A stretch of DNA of 29,663 bases from Chara braunii. Its lineage: Eukaryota > Streptophyta > Charophyceae > Charales > Characeae. Below, one piece after another: positions 8,440-17,559 of this stretch. The translations under genes and the position numbers were made by a program. The DNA lies in assembly GCA_003427395.1 (NCBI GenBank), contig BFEA01000248.1:988189-1017851 (forward strand), given 5' to 3'. The notes below the pieces were generated by a model. That model did not search any database. It was not told where the DNA came from and saw only the letters and a program-made list of their open reading frames with translations. The stretch's first letter is position 1. The number at the start of each line of letters is the position of its first letter.

Positions 8440-8945
8440 CCCACTGGCTAAAAGAGAAAGGAAGATTTCCCCATCCTGCGTAGGGTGCAAAGGGATGTGA
8501 AAACAGACAGGCACCTGTGGATTACCTGTCCGGCATCAAGACGGATATGGGACTGGTGGCGCGTCCACTGGAACGGGATCACCAAGGGGGCGCCTTCGAA
8601 TGGACGGACGACTGGATTATGAGGGCCATTCATACAGATTCCGAACGCAGGGATCAAGACTGGCTGTACGTGGCACAAGCCACGAGGGCGACCCTCATAA
8701 AGGTCATCTGGGGATGACTGTAATGACCAGCTTTTCAGAGCCTCGTGCACCTCAGACGCAGCGATTAAGGCAAAGGCGGCCAAGATGATCAGAACGACAA
8801 TCGTAAGTGACTGGGTGCGGCATTCGGCAAATGGGGAACGCAGTAAAGGCAGACAATGGTTTCACAACGTGTGGGGGAAATACTCCCGGTTCGCAAGCCA
8901 AAGTCCGCAAGCTAGAGTCAAAACTGTTTTCCTTGGCTGCTGAAA
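8440..8945 (+). pseudogene. LINE ORF2 C-terminal zf-RVT-like region
   Basis: The reading FPILRRVQRDVKTDRHLWIT followed by CPASRRIWDWW matches the C-x-x-C...H-L-x-x-C-P...W pattern of the zf-RVT domain at the end of plant LINE ORF2 proteins; the first cysteines are degenerate here. Downstream basic residues (AIKAKAAKMIRTTIVSDW) are compatible with the usual C-terminal tail. The frames are open only in pieces. Confidence 0.7.
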
Positions 8946-9109
8946 CCAATTGGTTTCGGATAAAGAGAGAGAGTAACCCACCGTAGTCGATTGCAGTTGT
9001 TTCTCTGGGAAAGTAGATTAGTCAGGGGAAAAATCCACAGGCTTTAGCCAGCGCTATCTTCTTCCGCCGAATACAAACTGCAAGAGGAATTTCCATCCTC
9101 CTTTTTTCT

Positions 9110-9302
9110 TTTCTTTTGGAGACCAACGATGCTCAGGGACACTGGACCCGGTTTCCAGAAGCCAAAGCTGAGTAATGGCCTCAGCAATGTCACGCATCAA
9201 TCTTGTGTATTCCTCTGGGTTGTTTGTGGGGGAATTCCCGGCCCCGTGTTTTTCTCTCAGTAATAAAATGTACCATGCTTTCCAAGTCTCCAAAAAAAAA
9301 AA
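9110..9302 (+). mobile_element. SINE-like element, GGACCCGGTTTCCAG family, poly(A) tail
   Basis: The copy contains CACTGGACCCGGTTTCCAG, AAGCTGAGTAATGGCC, and TTCCCGGCCCCGTG, and ends CTCTCAGTAATAAAATG plus an A11 tail at 9292-9302. The same blocks in the same order recur at 24600-24760. Parts of the first block are shared with the copies near 871, 12371, 16700 and 17280. It may be a SINE or the 3' end of a LINE, whose tails can be identical. Confidence 0.7.
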
Positions 9303-9535
9303 TCAAAATAATGTTTTTTAAAGTTTTTTTGAAGCCCAGTCAGATCCTCCCACGCCTTATTAGATATCCGGATTCTGACCTGAAGGAATAGCAATATGCT
9401 ATAGGAACATCACCGGAGCTTGCTGCCTGGAGTCTGTTCCTATAGACATCAACGGCCTGCGCATCATGCTGACATTGCTGAGTAAGCCTGCAAAGCGGGC
9501 TGACAACATTCTTTTCTCTTTTTTTGGGGGAAGGG
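9303..9535. other. Unassigned, small inverted repeat
   Basis: No gene is visible. CTATAGGAAC at 9399-9408 pairs perfectly with GTTCCTATAG at 9435-9444. The loop and right arm contain TTGCTGCCTGGA-like sequence that also occurs in the minisatellite near 13400 and 13570. Confidence 0.4.
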
Positions 9536-9723
9536 TCAGTTTGGGGGCCACACGTTTCCACGGCTGTCAGGTTGTGGAGTGCAATCAAATGAAGGGCAAG
9601 TAAGACTTGAGGGCAGATTGGAAGTCAACTGAACGCTGCTATTGTGGGCATCCAAGTGGTGGTGCTGGATGTCACCGCTGACATTGCCATTGCACGCAGG
9701 GGGCTAGAAGGCTCAGTTTGGGG
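9536..9723 (-). pseudogene. Copied fragment of the minus-strand Ser-rich gene, flanked by 11-bp repeats
   Basis: 9547-9700 repeats, in the same orientation, part of the large exon downstream (11484-11661). Shared stretches include GTGGAGTGCAATCAAATGAA, GGGCAAGTAAGACTTGAGGG and TGACATTG(C/T)CATTGCACG. About 26 bases present at 11590-11620 are missing here, which breaks the frame. The fragment is bracketed by TCAGTTTGGGG at 9536-9546 and 9713-9723; the match extends to 14 of 15 on the left. It looks like an inserted copy of an exon piece, not an exon of the gene. Confidence 0.75.
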
Positions 9724-10037
9724 TCCCCAATCCCTTTTTCTCTCTGTTTTGTTTTTTGCTTGTTCTTTTTTCCCTCTTTCCAAGGACCATCAATTGCTTT
9801 GGTAGCTAGAATATGCACAGGAGGTTGGGGAGGAGGAGGGAAAGATGGCGAGATGCGTTCTGAGTCTCTGACTCTTAGATGAATATAACTTCAATTGTTT
9901 TTTGACTAGATGATACATGGGCGTCGGGAATGTTGAGGAGCAGGAGAGGGTAATTAGGTGACATCAATCCCTGAATGACTGCGGGTTCATGGATGACCAT
10001 GACACTTGCACTGCTCATGAGTGAAACTTTGAAGGTT
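9724..10037. other. Unassigned region
   Basis: The stretch is T-rich at first (9735-9780), then carries GGAGG-rich sequence. No coding or repeat identity was recognised. Confidence 0.3.
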
Positions 10038-10038
10038 C

Positions 10039-10111
<73 letters not shown>

Positions 10112-10419
10112 NNNNNNNNNNNNNNNNNNNNNNNNNNNNNNNNNNNNNNNNNNNNNNNNNNNNNNNNNNNNNNNNNNNNNNNNNNNNNNNNNNNNNNNNN
10201 NNNNNNNNNNNNNNNNNNNNNNNNNNNNNNNNNNNNNNNNNNNNNNNNNNNNNNNNNNNNNNNNNNNNNNNNNNNNNNNNNNNNNNNNNNNNNNNNNNNN
10301 NNNNNNNNNNNNNNNNNNNNNNNNNNNNNNNNNNNNNNNNNNNNNNNNNNNNNNNNNNNNNNNNNNNNNNNNNNNNNNNNNNNNNNNNNNNNNNNNNNNN
10401 NNNNNNNNNNNNNNNNNNN
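10038..10419. repeat. CT dinucleotide tract running into a 308-base assembly gap
   Basis: An almost pure (CT)n occupies 10038-10111 and is followed by N at 10112-10419. The gap presumably reflects failure to assemble the tract, so its true length is unknown. Frames drawn across it are meaningless. Confidence 0.95.
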
Positions 10420-10670
10420 ATTTTCTAGGTCTGGACACCCCTTTTGGCTCTCCTCACTGCACCAATTTTCTCCAGTACCTGCCTTAGTCTTGCACAATTT
10501 CTAGGTTCTTTAATCCCTCCTCCCCTCCTCCCCTCCTCCCCTCCTCCCTCCTCCCTCCCCCTTCCCATGCCCCACTCCACTAGCACAGCAAAATGACACC
10601 ACATGTAAGATAGAGAGAGGAGGAGAGCGAAAAAAGTTTAATGGGAGTTTACCTGATGACCTCGATGATC
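10420..10670. other. Region 3' of the minus-strand gene; CCTCC tract and possible splice donor
   Basis: A CCTCC/CCTCCC minisatellite lies at 10517-10562. On the minus strand, CATCAG|GTAAAC near 10650 is a good donor sequence about 20 bases past the stop of the large exon's frame. If real, the gene continues to the left in another frame. Confidence 0.4.
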
Positions 10671-12124
10671 TTAGCGTGTTGTGACAGGGATGTCGTCTGC
10701 AGACCACCACAGATTTGGGAGCCATGAAGGTGCCAAGGACTGCGAAGGTGACGTCGTCTTCAGGATTGCTCTTGTCAAAGCCTCAGCTGTCCATTTCCTC
10801 TTCACCCCTTGCGGCAAGGCCTCTCTGTTGTTAATCCCGGCCACCTCCCAAGGCCAATCAGCGTAGTTGTCTGCTCCTGTTGGCATATCAATGGGCAGTA
10901 TATCTTTGTTCAGGATGTCTGTGAAAGGGCGTGTTCCATTGCCTTCCTGACAGCGAGGGTGAAAGTTGTGCAACCCGCCCAGAAAACTTACTAGGGAAGC
11001 TTCTGCTCCATCTCGCATCTCCGTGGAAGGACTTAATTGTTGCTCGGCTTGCACGTTAAACGGCACCATACTACTCTGTTCTAGGTCACCCTTGTGGAAG
11101 TTCTGTAAAGCAGCAGTAGAAGCTTCTGTCTGATTGGACCGGAGCGGTGCCTTTTGTCTCGTATGATGAACATGCGAGGGGGTGTCCAGACGGACACCAT
11201 CAACTATCGGCTTAGTGCCAATGGAGTTCTTCGCTGGTGAGGAGCTGGCTTGGTGAAACTGAGTGATGTCGACCGATGACAAACTTGGAATCGCCTCCCT
11301 TTGTGACCAGTTTCCTTCTCGACACCGTCCCCCCTTGCCCCTTGCCGATACCTCCCCTGCCGGTTGCGCCACTGTCTCTGCCAAGCTGCAGTCATTCGAG
11401 CGTTGCATTCCATCGGATACGCTCAAACAACACCAACCCTGGTTGGAGTAACTTGTCTCATGGCGGGTGGTGATCTCCGACTTCCACACGTCTCCACGAC
11501 TGTCAAGACGTGGAGTGCAATCAAATGAAGGGCAAGTAAGACTTGAGGGCAGATTGGACGCCAACCGAACGTTGCTATTGTGGCCATCCATCCTTTTTCC
11601 GGATCGGTCGTCCCAAGTCGTGGTGCTCGATGTCACTGCTGACATTGTCATTGCACGTAAATCTCCCTCCCATCTGGATGAGAAAGGGGCTGGTGTGCTT
11701 ACAAGTTGGTTTAGACTGCTCTGAACCTCACCTCCTCCACTGTTCAGCACGAGCTGCTGCGGAGGTCTCAAAGGCAAGGACGAGAAGGTTGCAGGAGGTA
11801 ATCGCGCCTCTTGTTCCAAGGTAAGGGGCCCTGCCTGAGACTCCTTGATACGGTCTGAAACCGCTTCAGTTCTGGCCACCAGGTTCGCATCATCTGCGTG
11901 AAGGACGGCAGATGAGCCCATATTGCTTCTTGAATCCGGACCAACTCCACGAGCTGCACTAAAACGTGTCGTAAATGGAGCCCCTGCAGCAATCCCGCCG
12001 CAACCTGCCAGTGAGTCGCCTCCAGGCAAACATCGTTCACCATGTCGATTGGAGCCTGGAAGCGTCAATGAACTGGATGTCAGCAACGTGCTCGTGAAGA
12101 AGCTCAGGTCATCACGCCTTTCCC
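10671..12124 (-). CDS. Large exon 2 of a Ser-rich protein gene (predicted)
   Basis: A 489-residue frame ends at a TAA at 10671-10673; its nominal GTG at 12140 is probably intronic. CTTCAG at 12130-12125 is a good acceptor after a T-rich run, so the exon is taken to start at 12124, in phase 1. The protein is rich in Ser, Thr, Pro and Arg and looks largely disordered. No enzyme domain is recognised. Near its C-terminus it has DNYADWPWEVAG followed by GVKRKW, a basic patch. DWPW also occurs in the other large exon, which supports one gene. Two features cloud the 3' end. TCCCTA|GTAAGT at 10992 is a strong donor. The alternative frame near 10800-10650 reads KSNPEDDVTFAVLGTF and ends at a GTAAAC donor. 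Confidence 0.5.
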
Positions 12125-12370
12125 CTGAAGGTCGAGTCACAAAAAATTAAGCCACCAACAAAAAATTAAGCCACCGAAAAAAAACTACGTTATGCAGAAA
12201 AATAAACTGAACAACTTTCGCCTCAGTGTGACATCGAAATTCTTTACTAAATTATTTCTTTTTGGGCCGGCCGGGCAAGTGGTCCCGGGCCACTCTGGTA
12301 GCCTAGCTTCTTAGTCGAAACGGGGAAATGGCGCCAGGGGTATGCTTTACTGAATGTATATATAAAGGAA

Positions 12371-12447
12371 GCTGGACCAGGTTCCCAGCAGGTGCAGCTC
12401 CCGTCCAATAGACTGGATCATCCAGCAAAAAAAAAAAAAAAAAAAAA
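12371..12447 (+). mobile_element. SINE-like 3' end with A21 tail
   Basis: GCTGGACCAGGTTCCCAGCA followed by GGTGCAGCTCCCGTCCAATAG and an A-run at 12427-12447 matches the tail end of the retroposon at 857-931, in the opposite orientation. It lies antisense within the predicted intron. The 5' boundary was not found. Confidence 0.7.
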
Positions 12448-12794
12448 GAGTCTGCGTCCAGCTATATTGCAAAAAGATCGCTGAAAGCATTCATCTATCT
12501 TCAAAATTATTTACATTACTTGCATGCGCCGGTCTCAAATGAAGAAGTCCTCTTTTGACTAATAAAATCGAAGTTCTAAAAAAAATCCCTATGGCCTTGA
12601 GGGGTACATACTACATTCTGCTGATGGGTCTTTCCTGAGGATCAGTGTGATTGTTCCAGTATAAGGAAAACAACTGATGCTCCTACGGGTCTCTCTTCTC
12701 TCACCGATCTTCTACAGTAATGGCATGTGCCCCCTTGGTTTGTGATACCCTTGCACACATGAGTAGAACCCCTTTAGTGAGACCTCTACTTATT

Positions 12795-12855
12795 CCTTTC
12801 TTTCTTTTCTTTTCTTTTTTTTTTTTTCTTTTTTTTTTTTCTTTTTTCTTTTTTG
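12795..12855. repeat. Pyrimidine tract (TTTC-rich)
   Basis: An almost unbroken T/C run. It produces a Lys/Glu-rich minus-strand frame, which I treat as an artefact. Confidence 0.8.
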
Positions 12856-13039
12856 ATGAAACACGCCCCTAACGGTGTTAGTGATGCTGATAAGAGCAGA
12901 TGTTACACATGTAGAGATGCTGGAAATCCCAGATGACTCCGCTGTAGGCCTCTTCAACCAAAACCTGAGAAAAAAAACATTGCTGCTGTCGACTCTTGTC
13001 GGAATTCTATATATAGCACAGGTCTTCATTCAGGGGCAT

Positions 13040-13710
13040 CAAATCTGTTTCTAATAGCACACAACTATCCCTGCATTCGGATCTAAGTTCTATAGCACAT
13101 GGATTAATTCAGGCTCATGCAGTCTATTCCCATAGCTCGTCTCTATCCCTTGTCAACCTACCGCAGCAAATTGGGATCCATTCAGTCAGGGTCATGCGGT
13201 GTGTGCTCCATAGCGCATGCCTATATTCGTTTGAGTTGTATAGCACATGGCTATTCTGGTCCGAGTTGTATAGCACATGGCTATTCTCGTCCGAGTTCTA
13301 TAGCACATGGCTATTCTGGTCCGAGTTGTATAGCACATAGATTCCTTCAGGGCCGTGCAGTCTGTTCCTATAGCATATTGCTATCTATCCCTGGAGTTTG
13401 CTGCCTGGATTCTCGGAGGACTTCTGTAGCACATGGCTCCATTCAGGGTCAGGCAGTCTGTGCTCCATAGCACATGGCTATTTTCGTTTCAGTTCCGTAA
13501 CAAATGGCTATTCTCTTCCAAGTTCTATAGCACACAGATTCCTTCAGGGCCATGCAGTCTGTTCCTATGTCCCTGGAGTTTGTTGCCTGGATTCTTTGTC
13601 AGACTTCTGTAGCACATGGCTCCATTCAGGGTCATGCGATCTATGCTGTATAGCACACATACATGGCTATCCCTGGAATTCCCGTCTGAGCTCAATAGCA
13701 GCATGGATTA
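13040..13710. repeat. 30-bp minisatellite with higher-order repeat
   Basis: The core unit GAGTTGTATAGCACATGGCT(ATTCTGGTCC) recurs at 13233, 13263, 13293 and 13323 with single-base changes. Diverged relatives (TAGCACATGG, CCATTCAGGGTC, TGCAGTCTGTTCC) spread from about 13040 to 13710. A larger block of about 180-200 bp repeats twice: TTCCTTCAGGGCC at 13341 and 13539, and CTTCTGTAGCACATGGCTCC at about 13422 and 13604. The 30-bp period keeps plus-strand frames open with an S-C-I-A-H-G-Y motif. This is repeat structure, not evidence of a protein. Confidence 0.9.
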
Positions 13711-13818
13711 AGGATTGTGCGGTGAAATGCAATCTGGGAAAACACATTCCCCTCGTCAGCCCATGCATCACTCTACTTCTGCTCTGTCTTGTCAGCACTT
13801 CAGCTAGAGTCGGTTCTT

Positions 13819-13821
<3 letters not shown>

Positions 13822-13894
<73 letters not shown>
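13822..13894. repeat. (GA)n microsatellite
   Basis: About 36 uninterrupted GA units. It is the purine counterpart of the CT tract at 10038, 3.7 kb away. Confidence 0.97.
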
Positions 13895-13896
<2 letters not shown>

Positions 13897-14367
13897 CCCA
13901 CAACCCAGCCCACATGGCTGAATGGCACACATGGAACAGCTGATGAACAGATCAAGAGTTCACATCAAGATAGAGTCACATGGATACAATAGGTTAGGGG
14001 TTAACCTTTTCAAAAAAGGGAAAAAAAGTTTTAAAACAGAAACAGTACCCAGGCACCAGAGCACCCAACAGAGATTGGGATGGAACAAGGGACCATGAAA
14101 GACGGAACAGAAGCTGGTTGAGTTTTGAAGAATAAGTAGACTGGGTGGGTATAAGGGGCACACGCAAATGATGCTATTGTGACGGAGCGGAGGACCTTTG
14201 CTGCAGCCAAAACTACAGGAGATTTGATTCATTGAACGATGATGCTGTTGTGCCAGAGAGGAAGATGCTTTGACATGTGAGCCCGGGATAGCCTAGATCA
14301 AGCAAAGCAATGCCAATGTTGAGCTGAAATAAGGTATATGGTGGGAGGATGATAGTGGATAGATTAC

Positions 14368-16497
14368 CAGGGTGAGGCTGAGAAACCGGATGAACGTAGG
14401 AAGCAGAAGTCGGTCCCAGGACCTCATTGGTGGCCAGGTCTGGAGTCTTGAGAAAACTTGGTGGTTGCTGGAGTGACTGCGCCTGCGGCTGTGGCGACAG
14501 TCGTGGCTGCTGTGGAGCGACAAACAGTGGCGATGGTCGCATTGTTGTTCGTACAAGGGGATCGGCGGTGGAGCTGTCTATGGGCCCCACAAAAGTAATG
14601 CAGTCATTCCCCTCCAGCTTGGGAAAACTCTTTGGGGCAAGCTTTGTTTCCCGCTTCAGCCTCTTGAGTGCTGGCTCATCTCCATTTGCCACTTGCCTTG
14701 GGCCGCTGCCGTTTACAACCATTCCCACACTGTCCTCCCCCAGCTTTGCAGGCTGCAAATAGGATGACATGCTTCCACTTCCATGGGTGCCACTCCTACT
14801 TCTGTGGATGGAGGGAGGCAACAAAGCGGCAATCTCCGGACCTTGTCTGTGCCTTAACTCTGGCTCCGGTTCTGGCGCAGCATGCCTTGCAGGATGCTTG
14901 TTGCATGTCCTCTTTTCTGTTTCAGGTTTTGTGGCCAATAAAGAGTTTGCATTCCAGTCCATGTTTCCCGAGCTCTCTTTCTGCTTCCTCTTCATGCTTC
15001 GCACTGGATCATTAGAGTTACGCTGCTGATCCTCTTGATGCACAGATCTATGAACGCTCTGGACTCCATTTGTAATGTCAGCACCTCTTCTAGTATGGTC
15101 GAGGCCGTCGAGGCCCGTGTGGTGACTGTAGCTGTGTGAACCTTTGGTCTGAGCAAGGATTGGATGATTTGTTGTCGAGAGTTTTGGGACTCCATTCGTG
15201 TGAGCAAGGAGATTTGGTGCTTCGCTGACGCTGACGCTCACCCCTGAGCTTGAATCACCGTCGCTCCTGAAGGTTACTGAAGATGATTGCGCCAACTTGG
15301 CATTCGGTTTCTCTGAGCTGGGGACACCATCACGATTAACACTTTCACTCCTGCAGCTATCAGAGCGAGGCTCCGTTGCTGCGGAGTAGCATGCCGATGC
15401 AGTCGTGTGCAGCGGTGCAGTGCATGCCACGTATTGACTCTCTGGGGAGGTGACTGGGACTGGTGACACCTGATCAGGGGCCATTAGTGAAGTGAGGTAT
15501 GGGTCCTCGTCACCTATTCGCACTTGCTGCTCGTCCCATGGCCAATCTCTCAAGGGATCTGAAAGTGGGTTCATTGACAACAAATCCAGGGAGTCTTTGG
15601 CATACGATAATTCCAAGTCAGGAAGATCCATCAGAAGATCACCCTCCTTCACCAAGCCCTTCTCCTGGCCGCCGTCTCCCCTTTCTTCTGACGCTGTTAT
15701 CCTGACCCACTCGCAGGCCACATCCCCGTTTACTGATTCTTTCGCATTGTCTTGATCGGAACGGTCTTCCGAAATCCATCTGCTATCTTCCCGCGGTGTA
15801 CATGAAGGCCCGCTTGGGCAGGCAGCGGGTTCCTTATGCAGGGGGAGATTGTAGACGATACTCTCCGGTAGCTCGTCCCACCACGTGCTGCTGACAGGCA
15901 AATCGCTTCCGTGAGGAGCGTCTCCGCTAACAGGTACCACAGAATCTACAGATGCCCGTAGTGTCTGGCTTCCCTGATTTGCAGATACTTGGCAAGCTGT
16001 TTCTGCAGACGTGTCCTCTCCAGCTCGGGACTTGGACTCTTCTGCCACTATCGTTAACATCGATCTGGTGCGGTCGACTAAGCTCTGCAGTCTGTTTTCG
16101 CTCATGCTTGACAGACAAGGTGATCGGCAGGCTGATGTGGTCTTCGACGTCACAGACTGGCTCCTCGAATCCTTGTCGGTGCTAGAACCAGTCTCCGATT
16201 TCCCCTCCAATAAAAGCGCCTCCGGCACTGCCTTCGTATGCTGAGTCTGTGACTCGGTCTCTGTGCTCCCAGCATGGGCTGCAACAGCAGCAGCGATAGC
16301 TGCAGCAAAAACAGCACTTGCGTGAAGGCTAGCAGCTGGAGCAAAGAGCCGATCGTTAGCTTCCGCCAGCTGTCGGACATCCTTCTTTCCATTGAAGACG
16401 GATCGCAAAAGCAGCACCAGGGGCAGATCTTCAGGGACCTTTAAGAGAACGATGCCACGCGCACAATCCCACAGAGTTATTGCCATTACACCGTTAG
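14368..16497 (-). CDS. Large exon 1 of a Ser-rich, probably nuclear protein (predicted)
   Basis: The minus-strand frame is open for 757 codons from an ATG at 16486. An in-frame TAG lies just upstream, but GGTTTTTCTTTTTCGACAAA...TTCAG ends at 16498, a good acceptor, so the exon may start at 16497 in phase 1 with an upstream exon not identified. The N-terminus, WDCARGIVLLKVPEDLPLVL followed by a segment with DVRQLAEANDRLF and an Ala-rich helix, is the only part that looks folded. The rest is Ser/Thr/Pro/Glu-rich with acidic clusters (DLLMDLPDLELS, DPLRDWPWDEQQV) and basic patches (MKRKQKE, LKRLKRE) that resemble nuclear signals. A transcriptional or chromatin regulator is plausible but unproven. 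The exon length of 2130 bases is a multiple of three. Confidence 0.65.
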
Positions 16498-16577
16498 CTG
16501 AAGTCTATTTGTCGAAAAAGAAAAACCATTTTTCAAATGAACACGGCAAAATACAAGATCTTGAATTCGATCCAATA

Positions 16578-16907
16578 GAATGGGCCTGGAAGAGGCTGTC
16601 AAAATGTACTGCTCTGTCTTCTTGTTTTCTTGTTGCTCTCAGCCAACGCCGGGTAATGGCCCTGGAGGTGGATTCAAACTTCGAAGAGGAGGATGTAATG
16701 GGACACTGCGCCTGGTTCCCAGCAGGTCCTCCTCCCCACCAATGGACTGTAGCGACCAGCGATAAGTCTGCTAGAAGGGGATGCTCATATCACCCCCGCT
16801 AACGAACTAAGGCTGGACTCAGAAATGGGATGCTCCTATCACCCCCTCTAACAGATTGAGGCTGGACTTCAAAAAAAAAAAAAAAAAAAAAAAAAGAATG
16901 GGCCTGG
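16578..16907 (+). mobile_element. Near-complete SINE with 12-bp target-site duplication
   Basis: GAATGGGCCTGG occurs at 16578-16589 and directly after an A27 tail at 16896-16907. The insert (16590-16895, about 306 bp) contains GCCGGGTAATGGCC, GCGCCTGGTTCCCAGCAGG and CCCCACCAATGGACTG, blocks shared with the other SINE-like copies. Near the tail, GGGATGCTC(A/C)TATCACCCCC...GGCTGGACT is repeated in tandem (16778-16825 and 16828-16870). GGATTCAAACTTC could be a weak B-box, hinting at a tRNA-derived head. Confidence 0.78.
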
Positions 16908-16993
16908 CAGCCCCAAAGAAGGTACCAAAAAAAAAAAACAAAAAAAAAAAAAAAAAAAAAAAGAATGGGCCTGGCAGCCCCAAAGAAGGTACC
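16896..16993 (+). repeat. 31-bp direct repeat around a pure A-tract
   Basis: A 31-bp sequence starting GAATGGGCCTGGCAGCCCC at 16896-16926 is repeated exactly at 16963-16993. Only A12-C-A23 lies between. It reads as a target-site duplication around an insertion consisting of nothing but a poly(A) tail, at the same site used by the preceding SINE. Confidence 0.85.
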
Positions 16994-17241
16994 AAGAAAG
17001 AGAACCCCATTTCCATAAACAAGTTCTCTGTCAAGCTAGGCCACAAGATCCTATGCCAGCAATTACAAGAAGATGGAAGAGACTCATTGGTTAAGACTCC
17101 AGAGGCAGATCGAATAGCGACAACACTATGGAGAAAGTTCAAGACCATAAGACCAATTTCATTAAAAAAAGAAAAAAGATCAGGATTCTACAACGACTGA
17201 CAATATACACAGCACTTCCAGTCAACCGGCGGCTCCACATC

Positions 17242-17445
17242 TTTTTTTTTTTTCTTTTTTTTTTTTTTTTGGAAAGAGTGCTCGATTCTATTGGTGGGGA
17301 GCTGCACCTGCTGGAAACCGGGTCCAGCATCCCAATTGAATACAATGTAGCATATCAAGCATCATACCACAGGAATACAGCTGCCAGCATTGACTACCGC
17401 GGTGAGCCGGAGGGTGAACTGAGCACCAAATAGGAGGGACCGTCG
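17242..17445 (-). mobile_element. SINE-like element, antisense, in the second LINE
   Basis: The T-tract at 17241-17270 is the poly(A) tail on the minus strand. 17280-17333 holds CTATTGGTGGGGAGCTGCAC and CTGGAAACCGGGTCCAGC, near-identical to 883-926. CGGCTCCACATC just left of the tail and CGGCCACACATC near 17446-17457 match at 10 of 12 and may be a worn target-site duplication. That would restore the LINE zf-RVT reading on either side. Confidence 0.65.
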
Positions 17446-17517
17446 GCCACACATCAGGAGGAAAAATGGCCCGAATAGCTCCAACGGCTGTAAAGCATGC
17501 TCTGACAGTGAACAGGA

Positions 17518-17559
17518 CTTGCACAGGGGCCATGCTAATCTTCCCTGTATTGTTCCAAT
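17518..17559 (-). ncRNA. U6 snRNA-like fragment
   Basis: Read on the minus strand, this segment runs ATTGGAACAATACAGGGAAG then ATTAGCATGGCCCCTGTGCAAG, matching the most conserved part of U6 spliceosomal RNA with about three differences over 42 bases. The U6 5' stem and the 3' portion after GCAAG are absent, so it is a fragment, not a gene. It adjoins the zf-RVT-like part of a LINE remnant. LINE-driven template switching onto U6 RNA is a known way to make such chimeras. Confidence 0.75.

Larger units (their letters stand above)
3640..8945 (+). mobile_element. Decayed L1-like LINE, about 5.3 kb
   Basis: Pieces occur in the canonical LINE ORF2 order on the plus strand: AP-type endonuclease start (3985-4100), endonuclease middle and C-terminus (4800-5370), linker (5440-5830), reverse transcriptase (6230-7160), post-RT region (7240-7740), and zf-RVT-like C-terminus (8440-8945). 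Frames shift repeatedly and there are many stops, so it is inactive. No poly(A) is obvious directly at 8945; a different SINE-like copy begins near 9110. At least three internal tandem duplications (74, 170 and 45 bp) have enlarged it. Confidence 0.85.
12125..14367 (-). other. Predicted intron, phase 1
   Basis: The donor CCTG|GTAATC lies at 14368/14367 and the acceptor CTTCAG|GGGA at 12125/12124. Both cut after the first base of a codon, so joining keeps the frame. The intron would hold a SINE copy (12371-12447), pyrimidine tracts (12795-12855), a minisatellite (13040-13710) and a (GA)n tract (13822-13894). All are consistent with non-coding sequence. Confidence 0.5.

Noticed and set aside
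9975-10497. Frames spanning the N gap
   Set aside because: They consist of a dinucleotide tract plus unknown bases.
12250-12300. GGTCCCGGGCC-containing stretch that looked like a tRNA arm
   Set aside because: No cloverleaf could be drawn and no A- and B-box pair was found.
13230-13335. Regular repeats that might suggest a CRISPR array
   Set aside because: The units are contiguous with no unique spacers, and the setting is eukaryotic.
13117-13943. Long plus-strand frames with an S-C-I-A-H-G-Y repeat
   Set aside because: The 30-bp minisatellite keeps one frame open, and the frame runs on into a pure GA tract.
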